Positions 30,550 to 41,500 of a stretch of DNA of 64,000 bases are shown in pieces (position 1 is the first letter of the stretch; every line of letters starts with the position of its first letter). Source of the stretch: Yamagishiella unicocca (Eukaryota > Chlorophyta > Chlorophyceae > Chlamydomonadales > Volvocaceae). Under the pieces are notes generated by a model that saw only the letters and a list, made by a program, of their open reading frames with translations, did not search any database and had not been told where the DNA came from. A program made the position numbers and the translations under genes. Where the stretch lies: assembly GCA_003116995.1 (NCBI GenBank), contig BDSL01000029.1:558001-622000 (forward strand), in the 5' to 3' direction.

Positions 30550-30888
30550 TGTGTTTGCGACTACATCGAATTTCCTTGGCTCAAAAGCCGATGCTATTGG
30601 GGATGGTGTGGGGCTCCGGAGAGCCTCGAGGGCCCCGTTGGGCGAGCTCGTAGACGGGTTTGGAAGGACTGGCCGATTGACGGCGTCGTGCACTCATGCG
30701 TGCGTGTGCGGCGAGAAGATGGGAAGCTGGCGCATGATGCTTTCCGATGCCCCAAAGGGCATACGTACCTGTCCAGTGGCGGGTTGAGGTTATTAGCCAT
30801 GCCTGACGATGTCGTTAGAAGGTCTCCGCCGTCCGGAGCTGAGTATACGATGAACGATGAACGCGACACTTCCTCTTCCTTTTTGTAG
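30550..30888 (+). CDS. Possible terminal exon, unrecognised
   Basis: The plus frame ending at TAG 30888 reads DYIEFPWLKSRCYWGWCG, then RRRVWKDWPIDGVVHSCVRV, REDGKLAHDAFRCPKGHTYL and a short tail. Composition is protein-like and unlike the shadow frames around it. It could be a further exon of the SAND-like gene (using the GTAAGC at 30205), a separate small gene or a decayed copy. The first part is made by a GT repeat and is unlikely to be coding. Confidence 0.25.
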   Translation, partial: CVCDYIEFPWLKSRCYWGWCGAPESLEGPVGRARRRVWKDWPIDGVVHSCVRVRREDGKLAHDAFRCPKGHTYLSSGGLRLLAMPDDVVRRSPPSGAEYTMNDERDTSSSFL

Positions 30889-30971
30889 TATTGGTTCTTC
30901 GACATTTGCTCAATTTGCAGTGCGGGGTATCTCGATTGTTTCACCTTGTGAAACATAATGTGGAATGTGCT

Positions 30972-31145
30972 TTTGTTGTGGGTAAGAGCAGCTTCGCGGT
31001 TGTCATAGGTGGGGCAGGAGTATCCGTTGTCCTCCCATCGTGGCCATATTTACTTTGTTGTGGGTAAGAGGCTAAGAGCAGCTTCGCGGTTGTCATAGGT
31101 GGGGCAGGAGTATCCGTTGTCCTCCCATCGTGGCCATATTTACTT
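30972..31145. repeat. Tandem duplication of about 82 bp
   Basis: Two copies start TTTGTTGTGGGTAAGAG at 30972 and 31054. The second has an 8-bp internal insertion (GCTAAGAG) that duplicates its own neighbour; otherwise the copies are almost identical through GTGGCCATATTTACTT. Confidence 0.9.
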
Positions 31146-31684
31146 CCACACATACAGGCGCAAACGTCCCCTGGCCATCATTCAGGCCTTACAATGACGA
31201 CATAAGAACGGACGTTACGGTGCCGTCCGGATGATTGTACTAAAGCGCGTCGAATTCTGCTTATTGTATGTCATATCTGGAAAGGCTAGGTTGCCGCTTT
31301 CCGTTGGTGGTTGCAGTTGGTGGCCTCAGCATTCGTAACAGTATGGAATTGCGCTTCGCTGGACTGCTTGGTGACTGCGATGGTAGGCGGAGCGTGTCGC
31401 ACTGCGGTAAGTGGGATTCTCGTGAGGAAGAGGATAAAAGATGCATTTTTAGCTGCGAGCCGCATGGCAATGCGTCCGTTGTCGCTTTGGGCAGCAAGCC
31501 GTGGAGGGCCCTGCCGAAGGTCCGTGTTGAGTGTGGACGGCGGTGTTCGAGTAGAATTTGCGAAATGCCACGTACTACGAGGGTCGATGCACATATCGCA
31601 ATTTGCTGGAGGCGCGGCGGGCGTGTGGCTCGATAGCACGGTGGGAAGGCGTTTGGAAGGCAGCCGTTAAAATAAAGCATGGAG

Positions 31685-31745
31685 GAGACCCGTATTAATG
31701 GATGGTGCAAGATGAGGAGACCGTATTAATGGATGGTGCAAGATA
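31685..31745. repeat. Short tandem duplication (about 31-34 bp)
   Basis: Two copies of a unit containing CCGTATTAATGGATGGTGCA separated by AAGATGAGGAGA. Confidence 0.85.
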
Positions 31746-32535
31746 AGGTATGGGTTTCATACACTGTTGGGAGAACTCTTTGCACACCGGCACGCTGCTG
31801 GTGTGTGACTTGGGAGATAAGAGGTGCCATTTGAGGCATGTATATCGTCCTCCCTTGCAACCAACGGCCAGTTGGTGTGCGCGGGCGCCGCTAGGTGGAG
31901 GCATTTAATGGGGCCGGCCAGCAGCGGAGCGGGAGTACGTGCAGTCTGCATAAGGAAAGGAGGTCGAATGCAGGCCTGAACTCGGCCTTTAACTACGGCA
32001 CGGCATACAGTACGGTACACAGTATCACCGGCATTGATCAAATCATTACCAACTTTTGCTTAACAGCTGTAAGAGCATAAAAGGCAATTGCATCCGTCTC
32101 CGTCCTGTCAGGTCTCAACCTCGCAAACTCTCTGCGCCCCTTCCCCGCCATCAACAAGTCTCAGTCCGTCCATTTTGAATGTGCCCGTCACGAAACGCAG
32201 ATTGCCGCTCGGTCAAGCACGCGGACACGACACGCTCCATGCACGCTCCTGATGAACGAAATCGCGTGTCACTCCACATCTGTAACTACCGTACCGCTCA
32301 AGGCATTCCGCAGATAAGCGCCGCCACCGATGTCAGGCGCACTGCCGCTGTCACCGCTTTCAGCGTCCGCTCTCCGTCATCTCCTGCGCTTTGTTGCAAC
32401 ACACCTGACCCATATTAGATCTCGCACGCTACAGCAAGGCAAGGCTTCCACCTAGCCACACTGAGCTGCTGCTGCTGGAGCGTCGGAAGGTTCATGCCGC
32501 CAATGCTAATCTGCGCTCGGCCCCGCCAAGGCCCC

Positions 32536-35500
32536 TTACGCCACCGACCCCAAGGCATCCGGCCACGCGGCTCTCGGTGCCTTGATCTCGGTACCGCTAC
32601 CACTGCCGGTGGTGCTGCGAGGTTCTTCTTCGCGCCATGGCCCCTCGCCTCTTCCGCCAGCACCATGAGGATGCCCGGCCAGGTGGCCCCCTTCCTGCTC
32701 ATGCGGTTGCGGCCTTTGCTCCTGCCCCCGCTGCCGATGTCGCTCCCGCTGGTGCCGCTGGTGCTGCTCCCTAGCCAGCCTCATGAAGGGGTCTGGGAGG
32801 TAGATCCAGCGTACGGCACGCTCCAGGTACCTATCAGGTTTACCAGCAGGGCCGGTGTCACGGCAGGCAGGAACGGACGATGTGGTGACGTCACGATGGA
32901 CTGAGGCAGTAGTAGTAACTTTTACAGTGGTTCCAGACCAAAAGGCAGGACCAACGGGCACATCGTCTGACAGTGAAGGAGACAAAAGAGACAGAGGCAG
33001 TGATACGTTACACGTGGTGTCCACGACATGCCAAGACAGCTGTGGGGCATGACAGTGAAGCTCATCATATTCGCGGGGTGCAGGACGGGGGAGGAATGGA
33101 GCCGCGAGCTGGCCGGGAGGTAGAGGAAGGCGAGGTTAAGATCCAGTGCGGACAGAGGAAGGCGAGGTTAAGATCCAGTGCGGACAGAGGAACGCGAGGT
33201 TAAGATCCAGTGCGGACAGAGGAACGCGAGGTTAAGATCCAGTGCGGACAGAGGAACGCGAGGTTAAGATCCAGTGCGGACAGAGGAAGGCGAGGTTAAG
33301 ATCCAGTGCGGACAGAGGAAGGCGGCCCAAGACTGGCCCGGCAGCAGTGAACGCAATGCTCTTTAGCGCGCGGGAGAATAACACTCGCCTTGAGCCCGCA
33401 GTCAGCGCCACCACCGCCACCAGGCTTATCCAAAAGTACGGCGATACGAAAAGGATGTCGGCTGCGCCCACCGTGCCCTCATCCACGTAGTCGGCTGCCA
33501 GCTCGAGGCGCCACACCTGATGACGCCACGGATGGGGAGGCGGGCGGGACGGCTCAACCGTGCTCAACAGCGAGCAGGGGGCGAGGTCCGTTGCCCCAAA
33601 TGCGCCCATGTCCCCTCGCGCCGCCTCCTGGCATCTCCTCCCCCACGTACCAGCAGCAGGAAGGGGAACGCCACCGCCACGCTCAGCACGCACACCATGC
33701 CCAGCAGCCTCGTCCAAGCGCGCGTGGTGAGCAGCAGCTCCGCCGTCACCACCGCCACCACCGCGATGTAGGCCGCCTTGCCCACAACCCACAGCGTGTG
33801 CGCGGGCAGCGAGCCGTACGGCGTGGCGCCGTACATCGGGATGAAGAAGCAGGCGGCGCTCTGTGGAGATGCAAGGGGCAAGAAGGATGGCAAATGCGGT
33901 TACGTGCTGCATTCCAGGTGCCCAACACCTGCATTCCACAGTTCTCGACACCTGCATTTCAGGGTTCTCGACACCTGCCTTCCAGGTGCGAGCAAGCTAC
34001 GCATCGGCGACATGAACCGCTACTGCCTGTAGCTCATGAAACCGAAAACCCGATGATTCCAATGTTTCCATCATCTCACAGCCCCATCCCCCATCCTGAC
34101 AGCCGGCATCCGCCGCCGTGCTTGCAACCCACGCACGCTTACACACAATGCACTGCCATACTACCGCTAACGCTCTGCTGGGCCTGAAGTCCTGAAGTTT
34201 TTGCAAAACTCCTAGGTTATTAATGCACAGGTAGGCGCTCGGCACCCACGTGCAGAAGCGGTAGCAGCACCCCCTCCAGCCAGAAGCGCAGGGCGCTGAG
34301 AGGCGGGTGTGCATTGTAGAGCTCTGGGTGATGCAGCAGCGTGGTGCCAGGGTCCGGGGCGTGACTTTCCTGGAGGGGAGTGCGGGTCGGCGGAATGAGG
34401 GTGGAGGGGCTCGGAAACACGAAACCACATCGAGCTGTACGACGTCTTTCCCCCCTTTCGGCCGTACCTGGAGTGCCACGACCAGGATCGGTGCCGCGGT
34501 GAACACGACGTTGTAGAAGGAGCCGCTGATGTCGTCGATCAGCGCCTGGCCTGAGAGGCGTGCCGTACGAATGGTTGGTGGGTAGACGTTAGTGGTCGAT
34601 TTCGGCCCGTCTCTATCCGACCAAGCTCACACCGGCACCTACCGCTAGCGCCCTTCCTTGCCAGCCCGCCACCGCCCGCCAAGAGGTGGTGCTCCACGCT
34701 AAAAAAAAGGGCCAACGTTCATAAGGGCACCCTATCCAAGCCCACCCCTGCTTGCTCCACCTGCTGCGCACCCCACGCAACCACGCCCTCACCCGAGAAG
34801 CCGCATCAATGCCGCATAAACCTTAAAACAATCCCTAACACCCTTCTCGCTCCCTCTCACCTGAGAAGCCGCAATAAAACTGGAACGCCAGCAGCACCCC
34901 CCAGTAGGCTAGGTTCTTGTAGAAGGAGTAGATGATGAGTCGGGACAAGCGCTCGGAGCACAGCTGAGGGAGGAAGTCGACACAGGCGAGTTCCGCGCAC
35001 GGCAAATGGTCCTTTACAAGCACGTAGGAGCTTGACGACATCCATGTCGGTACTCCTCTTAACGAACAACAACCACCGGACATATGCAAGGGAGCGAACC
35101 CTGCTGGCGTGCTGGGCGCTCCCTCACTCGCCATTTATTTCCTGAATGTTCGCTTTCTCGGCACGCCTGGCCTCCGTTTGACAACAAGCCCAGCACTCAA
35201 CGCAGCCCACCTGTCCGTGCACCAGCAGCAGGGGCACGATGTGGCGGAACAGCGGCAGCGCCACGTCGCTATTGTTGACAGCCTGGAGGTACAAGGTATC
35301 AAGAGGTAAGGTGTCAAAAGGTAAGGCGTCAAGAGGTAAGGTGCCAATAGTGACAGTGTTACGGCACAGTGGCGTGACAGTGGCTGTACGTTGGGACACG
35401 AGGCAGGTAGCGGACGGTATATGGGCTGTCGGGGTTGATGCGCTATTTTGCCGGGCGGGGTTGCAAAGCCCAAAGATGGCGCGAATATGAGCGTGCGCAG

Positions 35501-38500
35501 AGGTCACGCCTCCACCGTGTTAACCCGCCGCCCAAGCTACGGTGCTGATGCCGCGTATCCGTCGTCACTTCACGGGTTCTCGGCGCCCACCTGGCGTCCC
35601 TCCTTGCCCATCACACCCACGCCCACATCTGCGGCCTGCAAGGTGGGCAGGTCGTCCGTCGTCAGTAGGGGGCCAAGGCGCTCAGTAGCGGACCTAAGGC
35701 GCTCAGTAGAGGATCTAAGGCGCTCAGCAGGGGATCCAAGGCGCTCAGTAGCGGATCGAGGCGCTTTGCGAGCAATGTGCGGTGCTTTGGTCCGCATGTG
35801 AATTAGGAGGAAGCAGGAGGTAGGGAGGGCACGATCGGGGGTTCATGGGCGCGGCGGGAAGGCAAGGCAGCACCGGTCGGCAAGAGGGGTGCTTTGAACC
35901 CATCATGACTGGAACCGTCACGAGCAATCGGACCCCATCACCCCACACTGGACCGCACCTGGATCATTGCCACGTCGTTGGCGCCGTCGCCAATGGCCAG
36001 CAGCACGCCGTCACGGTCCCGTGGGTCGCTTTCACCAATCAAGCCATCACCGTCGCTGCCATCGTCTTCATCCCAATCATCCTGGACGCCGTCGCCATCG
36101 CCGCCGCCCGTCCCTCGGACCTCCGCCGTCTTCCCTTGCCCCTGCCGCCCCCTGGCATAATCATGTTTGCCGCCTCCGAACGAGGTGCCCTCTCCCTCCT
36201 GAGACCGAAGGACCCGCCGGAGCGCCATCGCCGCCAGCCGCAGCGCCAGCACCAGCGGCGCAGCGGCGATGCGTCGCAGCCGCGCTACAGCAACAACCAA
36301 CCAGCTTGTACTACCTCCGCCGGCGCCGCCGGCGCCGCCGCCGGTTAGCCAGCGCCAGCGGCGGCGGCGCCGCTCCGCCGCCACCTTGCGCCGGTGCTCC
36401 CTCATCAGCCGCACCAGCGCGGCCTTCTGCGCCGGCGACGCCCGGCACACCACCACGCTCGCGCAGGCAGCGCACAGCGCCGCCAGCCGGGCCGCCAACG
36501 GCCGCCGCTCCAGAACCATGTCTAGTGTACGACCGTCCACCACGAGCTCCGTCGTGGTCGGCCGAACGCCGCCGCCACCGCCGCCACCGCCGTCGGCGCC
36601 GTCGTCTGGATCGCGGCCACCATCGCCTCCGCCCGCTTCACCGCCAGCAGCAGCAGGAGGGGTGGCGGCAACGTATCCCCTGCCGCCGCCACCGCCGTCG
36701 GACTTGGCTGGGCGGTCGTCAGCGTTGCCGCTGCCGCCGGTACCCGAGCCGTGGTCGCCGCTGATAGGCTCCTCCACTGCACCCGCTGGCGCCGCTTCCG
36801 TCAGCTGCACATCTTGCTGACGCCGCCAGTCCGGCCTTCCAGCCCTCCCTGGACCTCCAGGCTGCTGCTGCTCCTCCGGCCACTGCTGCTGCTGCTGCGG
36901 CGGCGGCGGCCGCTGTTGCTGCTGTTGCTGCTGCTGCGGCGGCGGCGGCGGCGGCGGCTGCGGCGGCTTCTGACCATCGCCACCGCTGTGGCTACGCAAG
37001 CCGGCTGGGGTTGCGGCTGCGGCTGCGGCTGCGGCGGCGTTGATGGCAACGGCACGGCGCGACAGCAACCGCAGCTGCTGCCGGATTGCTGCACGCGGTG
37101 GAGGCGTCGCAGCAGGTCGATAAACGGGATCGGGAGTGTCGGGAGGGTGAGAGCGGGTGGAGAGTACCCCGGTGGGCCAACAAATAATAAGGAGGAAAGG
37201 TGCCTACTAGATGTAGAAAAATGGTGCCTACCAGCTGTAGAAAAAAGGTGCCTACCAGCTGTAGAAAAAGGTGCCTACCAGCTGTAGAAAAATGGTGTGT
37301 TAACCTAAACTATAAAAATAGGTGCGTCGTAATAGGTACTAGCAATAACTTTGACATTAGGGAGTTAGGTGGGCTCAGCGGGGCTCGGCATTCCGGACGC
37401 AACGCGACAGGGCCGTTGACGCGACTTCCTCGGTAGCAGGTAGGCATACTGGCATAGCACTGCGCTTCGCTCCGTCCCTCCGCCCCTCCCATTTCCGCAC
37501 TCGGCAGATCCATCCCGCCCGGCACCCAGCGCTCGGCACCAGCCCTCAGCATCAGAGCTGGTACTCAGCGCTCGGCACCAGCACTCAGCATCAGAGTTGG
37601 CACTCAGCGCTCCGCACCAGCACTCAGCATCAAAGTTCATCACCTGACAGCACCACTCACCCACTCACCCACCCACCCGCCCACCCACCCGCTTCCTCGT
37701 GCTCCCGCAGCACCAGCAGCTGCTCGTCAGCCGGCTGCGTCACAAGCCGGGCAGCCCGGGCGATGTTGACCGCCGTCTCCAGCTTGTCGCCCGTGATCAT
37801 CCACACACGGATGCCGGCGGCAAGCAGCGTAGACACGGCGGCGGGGACGCCGTCCTGCGGGGGCCACAATGGGGCCCGGCGGTGGGGTGGGGTGGCAGAA
37901 AGACCCGGTTACACGACATGGGCGGTGGGGTGACAGAAAGAGCCGGTTGCACGACATGGGCGGTGGGGTGGCAGAAAGACCCGGTTGCACGACATGGGTG
38001 GTGGGGTGGGGTGGGTGAGAGAGGCGCGTATGGTGTCGGCCGGGTGGGGTTGGAGCGGCGCGATGTGGGTAGGGGGTGATAGGGCGGCTAGTGGGCGAGA
38101 TGAGGATTTGATGCGCCGGGCGGTTGTCCCTGCCCAACGGCATGAAGCGGAAACGAAACCGCGTTGTGGTTGGTTTCGAAGCGCAGCGATGGGAGGGAGG
38201 GGAGACTGCTAGAGGGGTCCTAGGGGAGCCGATTGGGTCAGGCGGCTAGCGCCAGCTGCCTAGTGGCGCAGGCCTGCCGCCTGTCGCCAGGCCCCGTGTC
38301 CCACCCCCTTCCAGATCCCAGATTCCGACATCTCCCGCCGCCAGCTGCAGCCCCCCCCGCCCTCCCTGGACTGTACGAACAGCACCACAGCACCTGCAAC
38401 TGGTCCTCAATGGCCGCCACGCCCACCAGCTGCAGCTCGCGCTCCATCTCGTCCGCGAGTGCGTCAAGAGCCGCCGCACGGACCCGTGGGTCGAGCCCCA

Positions 38501-41500
38501 TTCCGGCGGCGGCCGTCTGGTAGCGCGCATCCCAGCGCTCGTACCAGGCGCGGTCGGGCAGCGGCCGGGCGGCCAGCACAAGTGTGCGGAGGCCCTGTAG
38601 GGCGGGACAGGGCGGGGGGGGGGTGGCATAAGGACCGGTTACACGACATAGGTATGGGCGGAGTGGGGGCGACAAGGACCCTGTTACACGACGTAGGATG
38701 GCGGGGGGAGGAGAAGCAGGGGAGATGGGCGCCGCGGTGGGAAGGTGCCGGCCTGATCGAGGGGCTGAAGTCCTAGGGCACCGATGTCAATTTGCCGCCT
38801 CACACAATATAAAACAAACCGTCACACAGTTCGTGTGTGTGTTTGTGTATGTGTGTCGCGTAACCCTGGAAAGCAAGGCAGCCGGGGCACGCTTGGGAGA
38901 CCCTCCCCTCAAACACCGTAGACCGCAGCCCAAGTGTTTCTCTTGTCCCACCTGGGTGGCGAAGTGGTGCAGGCTCTCGGCAGCGGCCGCCCGCAGTCGG
39001 CAGCTGGCCGCGTCGAGGCCCTTCGCCGCCAGCGCCTCCCCCGCCTCGTCTGCCCCCGTCCCCGCCCTGTCTGCGCCCGCGTCCGCCTTGTTCTCTGCCC
39101 CCGCCAGGCGCCCCATCATAACGCTGTCCGCCCCCTTGGTGTGCAATGCCAGGGAGCCGTCGGGCGCCTGAACCACCACCGACATGCGCCTGGATGGTGT
39201 GGAAGTCGCGCCGAGGAGGGGGAAGCGAGATAGGGGTTAAGGGGCATGGCGCGGAGGAATGTGTGTGGTGACTGGCGCATCGCAAAGCTGAAGCTGGGAG
39301 TGGAGGACGAGGAAGAGAAGGGCTGGGCAGGTAGGCGATTGCCCCTTGCGCGCCGTCCGTTTGTCGGAAATGGAGTAACTGGGGTCGTGCCCCGCGCCCC
39401 CGACTCGTCCGCTCCCCAAGCAAGTCCTTATTCCAAAGATCTCAATTGATTCCAAGTACTTCCAAGTACTTCCAAGTACTTCCAAGTACTTCCAAGTACT
39501 TCCAAGTACTTCCAAGTACTTCCAAGTACTTCCAAGTACTTCCAAGTACTTCCAAGTACTTTCAAGTACTTCCAAGTGCTTCCAAGTACTTCCAAGTGCT
39601 TCCAAACGAGTATCGCACGCCGGCGGCGTACCCACTTTCGGGCGCTGGTGAACTCCAACACGTTGAGAATCCGGTAGCGAACGACAATGACGTCGCCACC
39701 GTCGCCGCCGCTGTCGCCGCCGTCGCCGTCGCCGCCGCCGTCGCCGCCAGTCGTGGTGTCCAGTGCCGCCGTCGCAGGAGTTGCTGCCGCCGCCGCCGCC
39801 CCCGCCGCCTCCACAGCGCCTTCTTCAAGCCCCAGCCCGCCCCCCGCTCGCGGGGTAACCACCCTCAGCTCTAGCTCGTCCCTCCACCGCGCCGCCAGCT
39901 CGAATCCCAGCTGGCGAGCGGCGTCCAGGAGGGCGACTTCATCGGGCGACGGACCCTGCGACCCGTGGGTCATTGGACGGCGCGGGTCGGCGGGTCGGCG
40001 AGCCAGCACTCCCTTCATCCCAAACACTTACGGCACTAGGCCCTCCGATTGCCACACCCTCCTATCTTAGTCCACATTCCTCAACACAGGCGCTACTCCC
40101 CCTCGGTTTGTCGGCCGTGGATTCGAGCTCGCGGATTCTCTTATACCCCCCCAATGCAGTCCCAGTTCTCTGCTTTGCACTCCATAATATAGTCCACCTT
40201 TTCTTCTTCTTCACTGCACCCACCGTCGTCGCGTCCGTGTGTGTCGCATGCGCGCGTCTCCCGGTGTCCGAAGGCTATGCACACGCTACATTCCCCAGTC
40301 GCGTTACCGGGTCTATTCTTATACCCCCCCCCCCCCCCAATGCAGGCTACACCGCGGCCACTTGCAGGCCACCTACCTGGAAAGCTGGCGGCTGGTCCGC
40401 GGCCGGGTGCGGCTCCAGAACCACCGAGTTGCACAAACAGACACCCATCCAAAACGAAACCAAGCGACGCGCCAGGGTCTGTAGCTCCAGTTCGAGGTTC
40501 AGATCTTCCGGCCCGGCCCGCCCGGTGCCAGATCCGCCGCTGCCGCCGCCGCCGCTGCTGCTGTTACTGGTGGCGGGTGCTGCAGGAGAGGGATTGACGC
40601 GGTCAGGAACGGCGTCAGCCGAGCCAGGTGCAGCGCCAGCAGCGGTGTCCGCTCTGGTTGTGGCGGCGGCTGCGGCCACGAATCCCCCCGCGCCGCCGCC
40701 CTCAATGGCGGTGCGCCAGGACCCCGCACGGGAGAGAGCAGTCACCGCCTGGGCGGCAAGGGCGGCAGGGGGCCAGGGGGACAGGGGGGCAGGGCGGCAG
40801 GGGGGCAGGGCGGCAGGGGGGCAGGGCGGTAGCGGCGTACGTGCTCAAGCGGGAAGAAAAGGGCCGATGCGGAACAGATAGAGCGATGCGGCTTGAGGTG
40901 GAGAAGATACGGGACCTTGTGCTAGTGAGCGTTGGCGCGGGTGTTGGGATGTGTTTCACAGCGGCCAGGCAGCTTTTCCAGCAGCGAAAGTCACATAGCT
41001 GCCCTGCGTCCGTCCCTAACCCTCCTTGGTCTCGTATACCGGCACCCAAGCCACCCAGCCATGCCAGCTGCCCGCACCTGCAGCAGTCGTGTGTCAAAGG
41101 CGCACAGTGCGGCCAGGCCCCGCAGCTGCGGCTGCTCCTCCAGCCTCACCGCCAGGCTGCCGAACCTGCGAACACACAGGAGGGACAGCTGGGTCGGGTC
41201 AGATCATCACAGGGCACCTGGGGCCGCACCTGGGGCCGCACCTGGGGCCGCACCTGGGGCCGCACCTGGGGCCGCACCTGGGGCCGCACCTGGGGCCGCA
41301 CCTGGGGCCGCACCTGGGGGCCCCCTCCCTCCCTCCCTAGCGCTCACCTATGCCCACCCAGGGCGCAGCACCTCAGCCTCATGTCGTTGCGAGTCAGCGT
41401 CCCCGTCTTGTCGCTGAACACCATCACCACACGCCCCAGGTCCTCGTTCACGGCGCTGCTGCGAGCGAACGCGCGGGCGCCACCGCCAACCCCGCCACCG

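Larger units (their letters stand above)
30208..32535. other. Convergent region with repeats and doubtful frames
   Basis: The region lies between the SAND-like gene (plus) and the flippase 3' end (minus). It includes a GT-rich run near 30530-30555, an 82-bp tandem duplication (30972-31145) and a 31-34 bp duplication (31685-31745). The plus frame 30415-30888 contains a protein-like part and is listed separately. The frames at 31261-31710 overlap on both strands and cannot be resolved. Confidence 0.4.

Noticed and set aside
30530..30555. Cys/Val repeat peptide (CACVCVC)
   Set aside because: Translation of a GT-rich simple repeat; the same kind of GT run occurs at 38830-38860 in a flippase intron.
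31261..31710. Overlapping 115-149 codon frames on both strands
   Set aside because: Neither strand shows a motif or intron logic, so coding strand cannot be chosen.
35938..37287. Long plus-strand Arg/Leu/Pro-rich frames (for example 35967-36764 and 36751-37287)
   Set aside because: They are antisense shadows of flippase exon 17, made by its Gln, Pro and Gly codon runs. The minus frame carries the conserved [12 protein letters not shown] and [10 protein letters not shown] motifs.
39451..39600. CRISPR-like array
   Set aside because: Uniform 10-bp head-to-tail units without spacers in a eukaryotic intron. The other arrays (32, 36, 38 bp) also lack unique spacers.
39237..40027. [10 protein letters not shown] repeat protein on the minus strand
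   Set aside because: It comes from the 10-bp TCCAAGTACT array, which is open in several frames. Only the SPDE-containing part (39636-39955) is coding.
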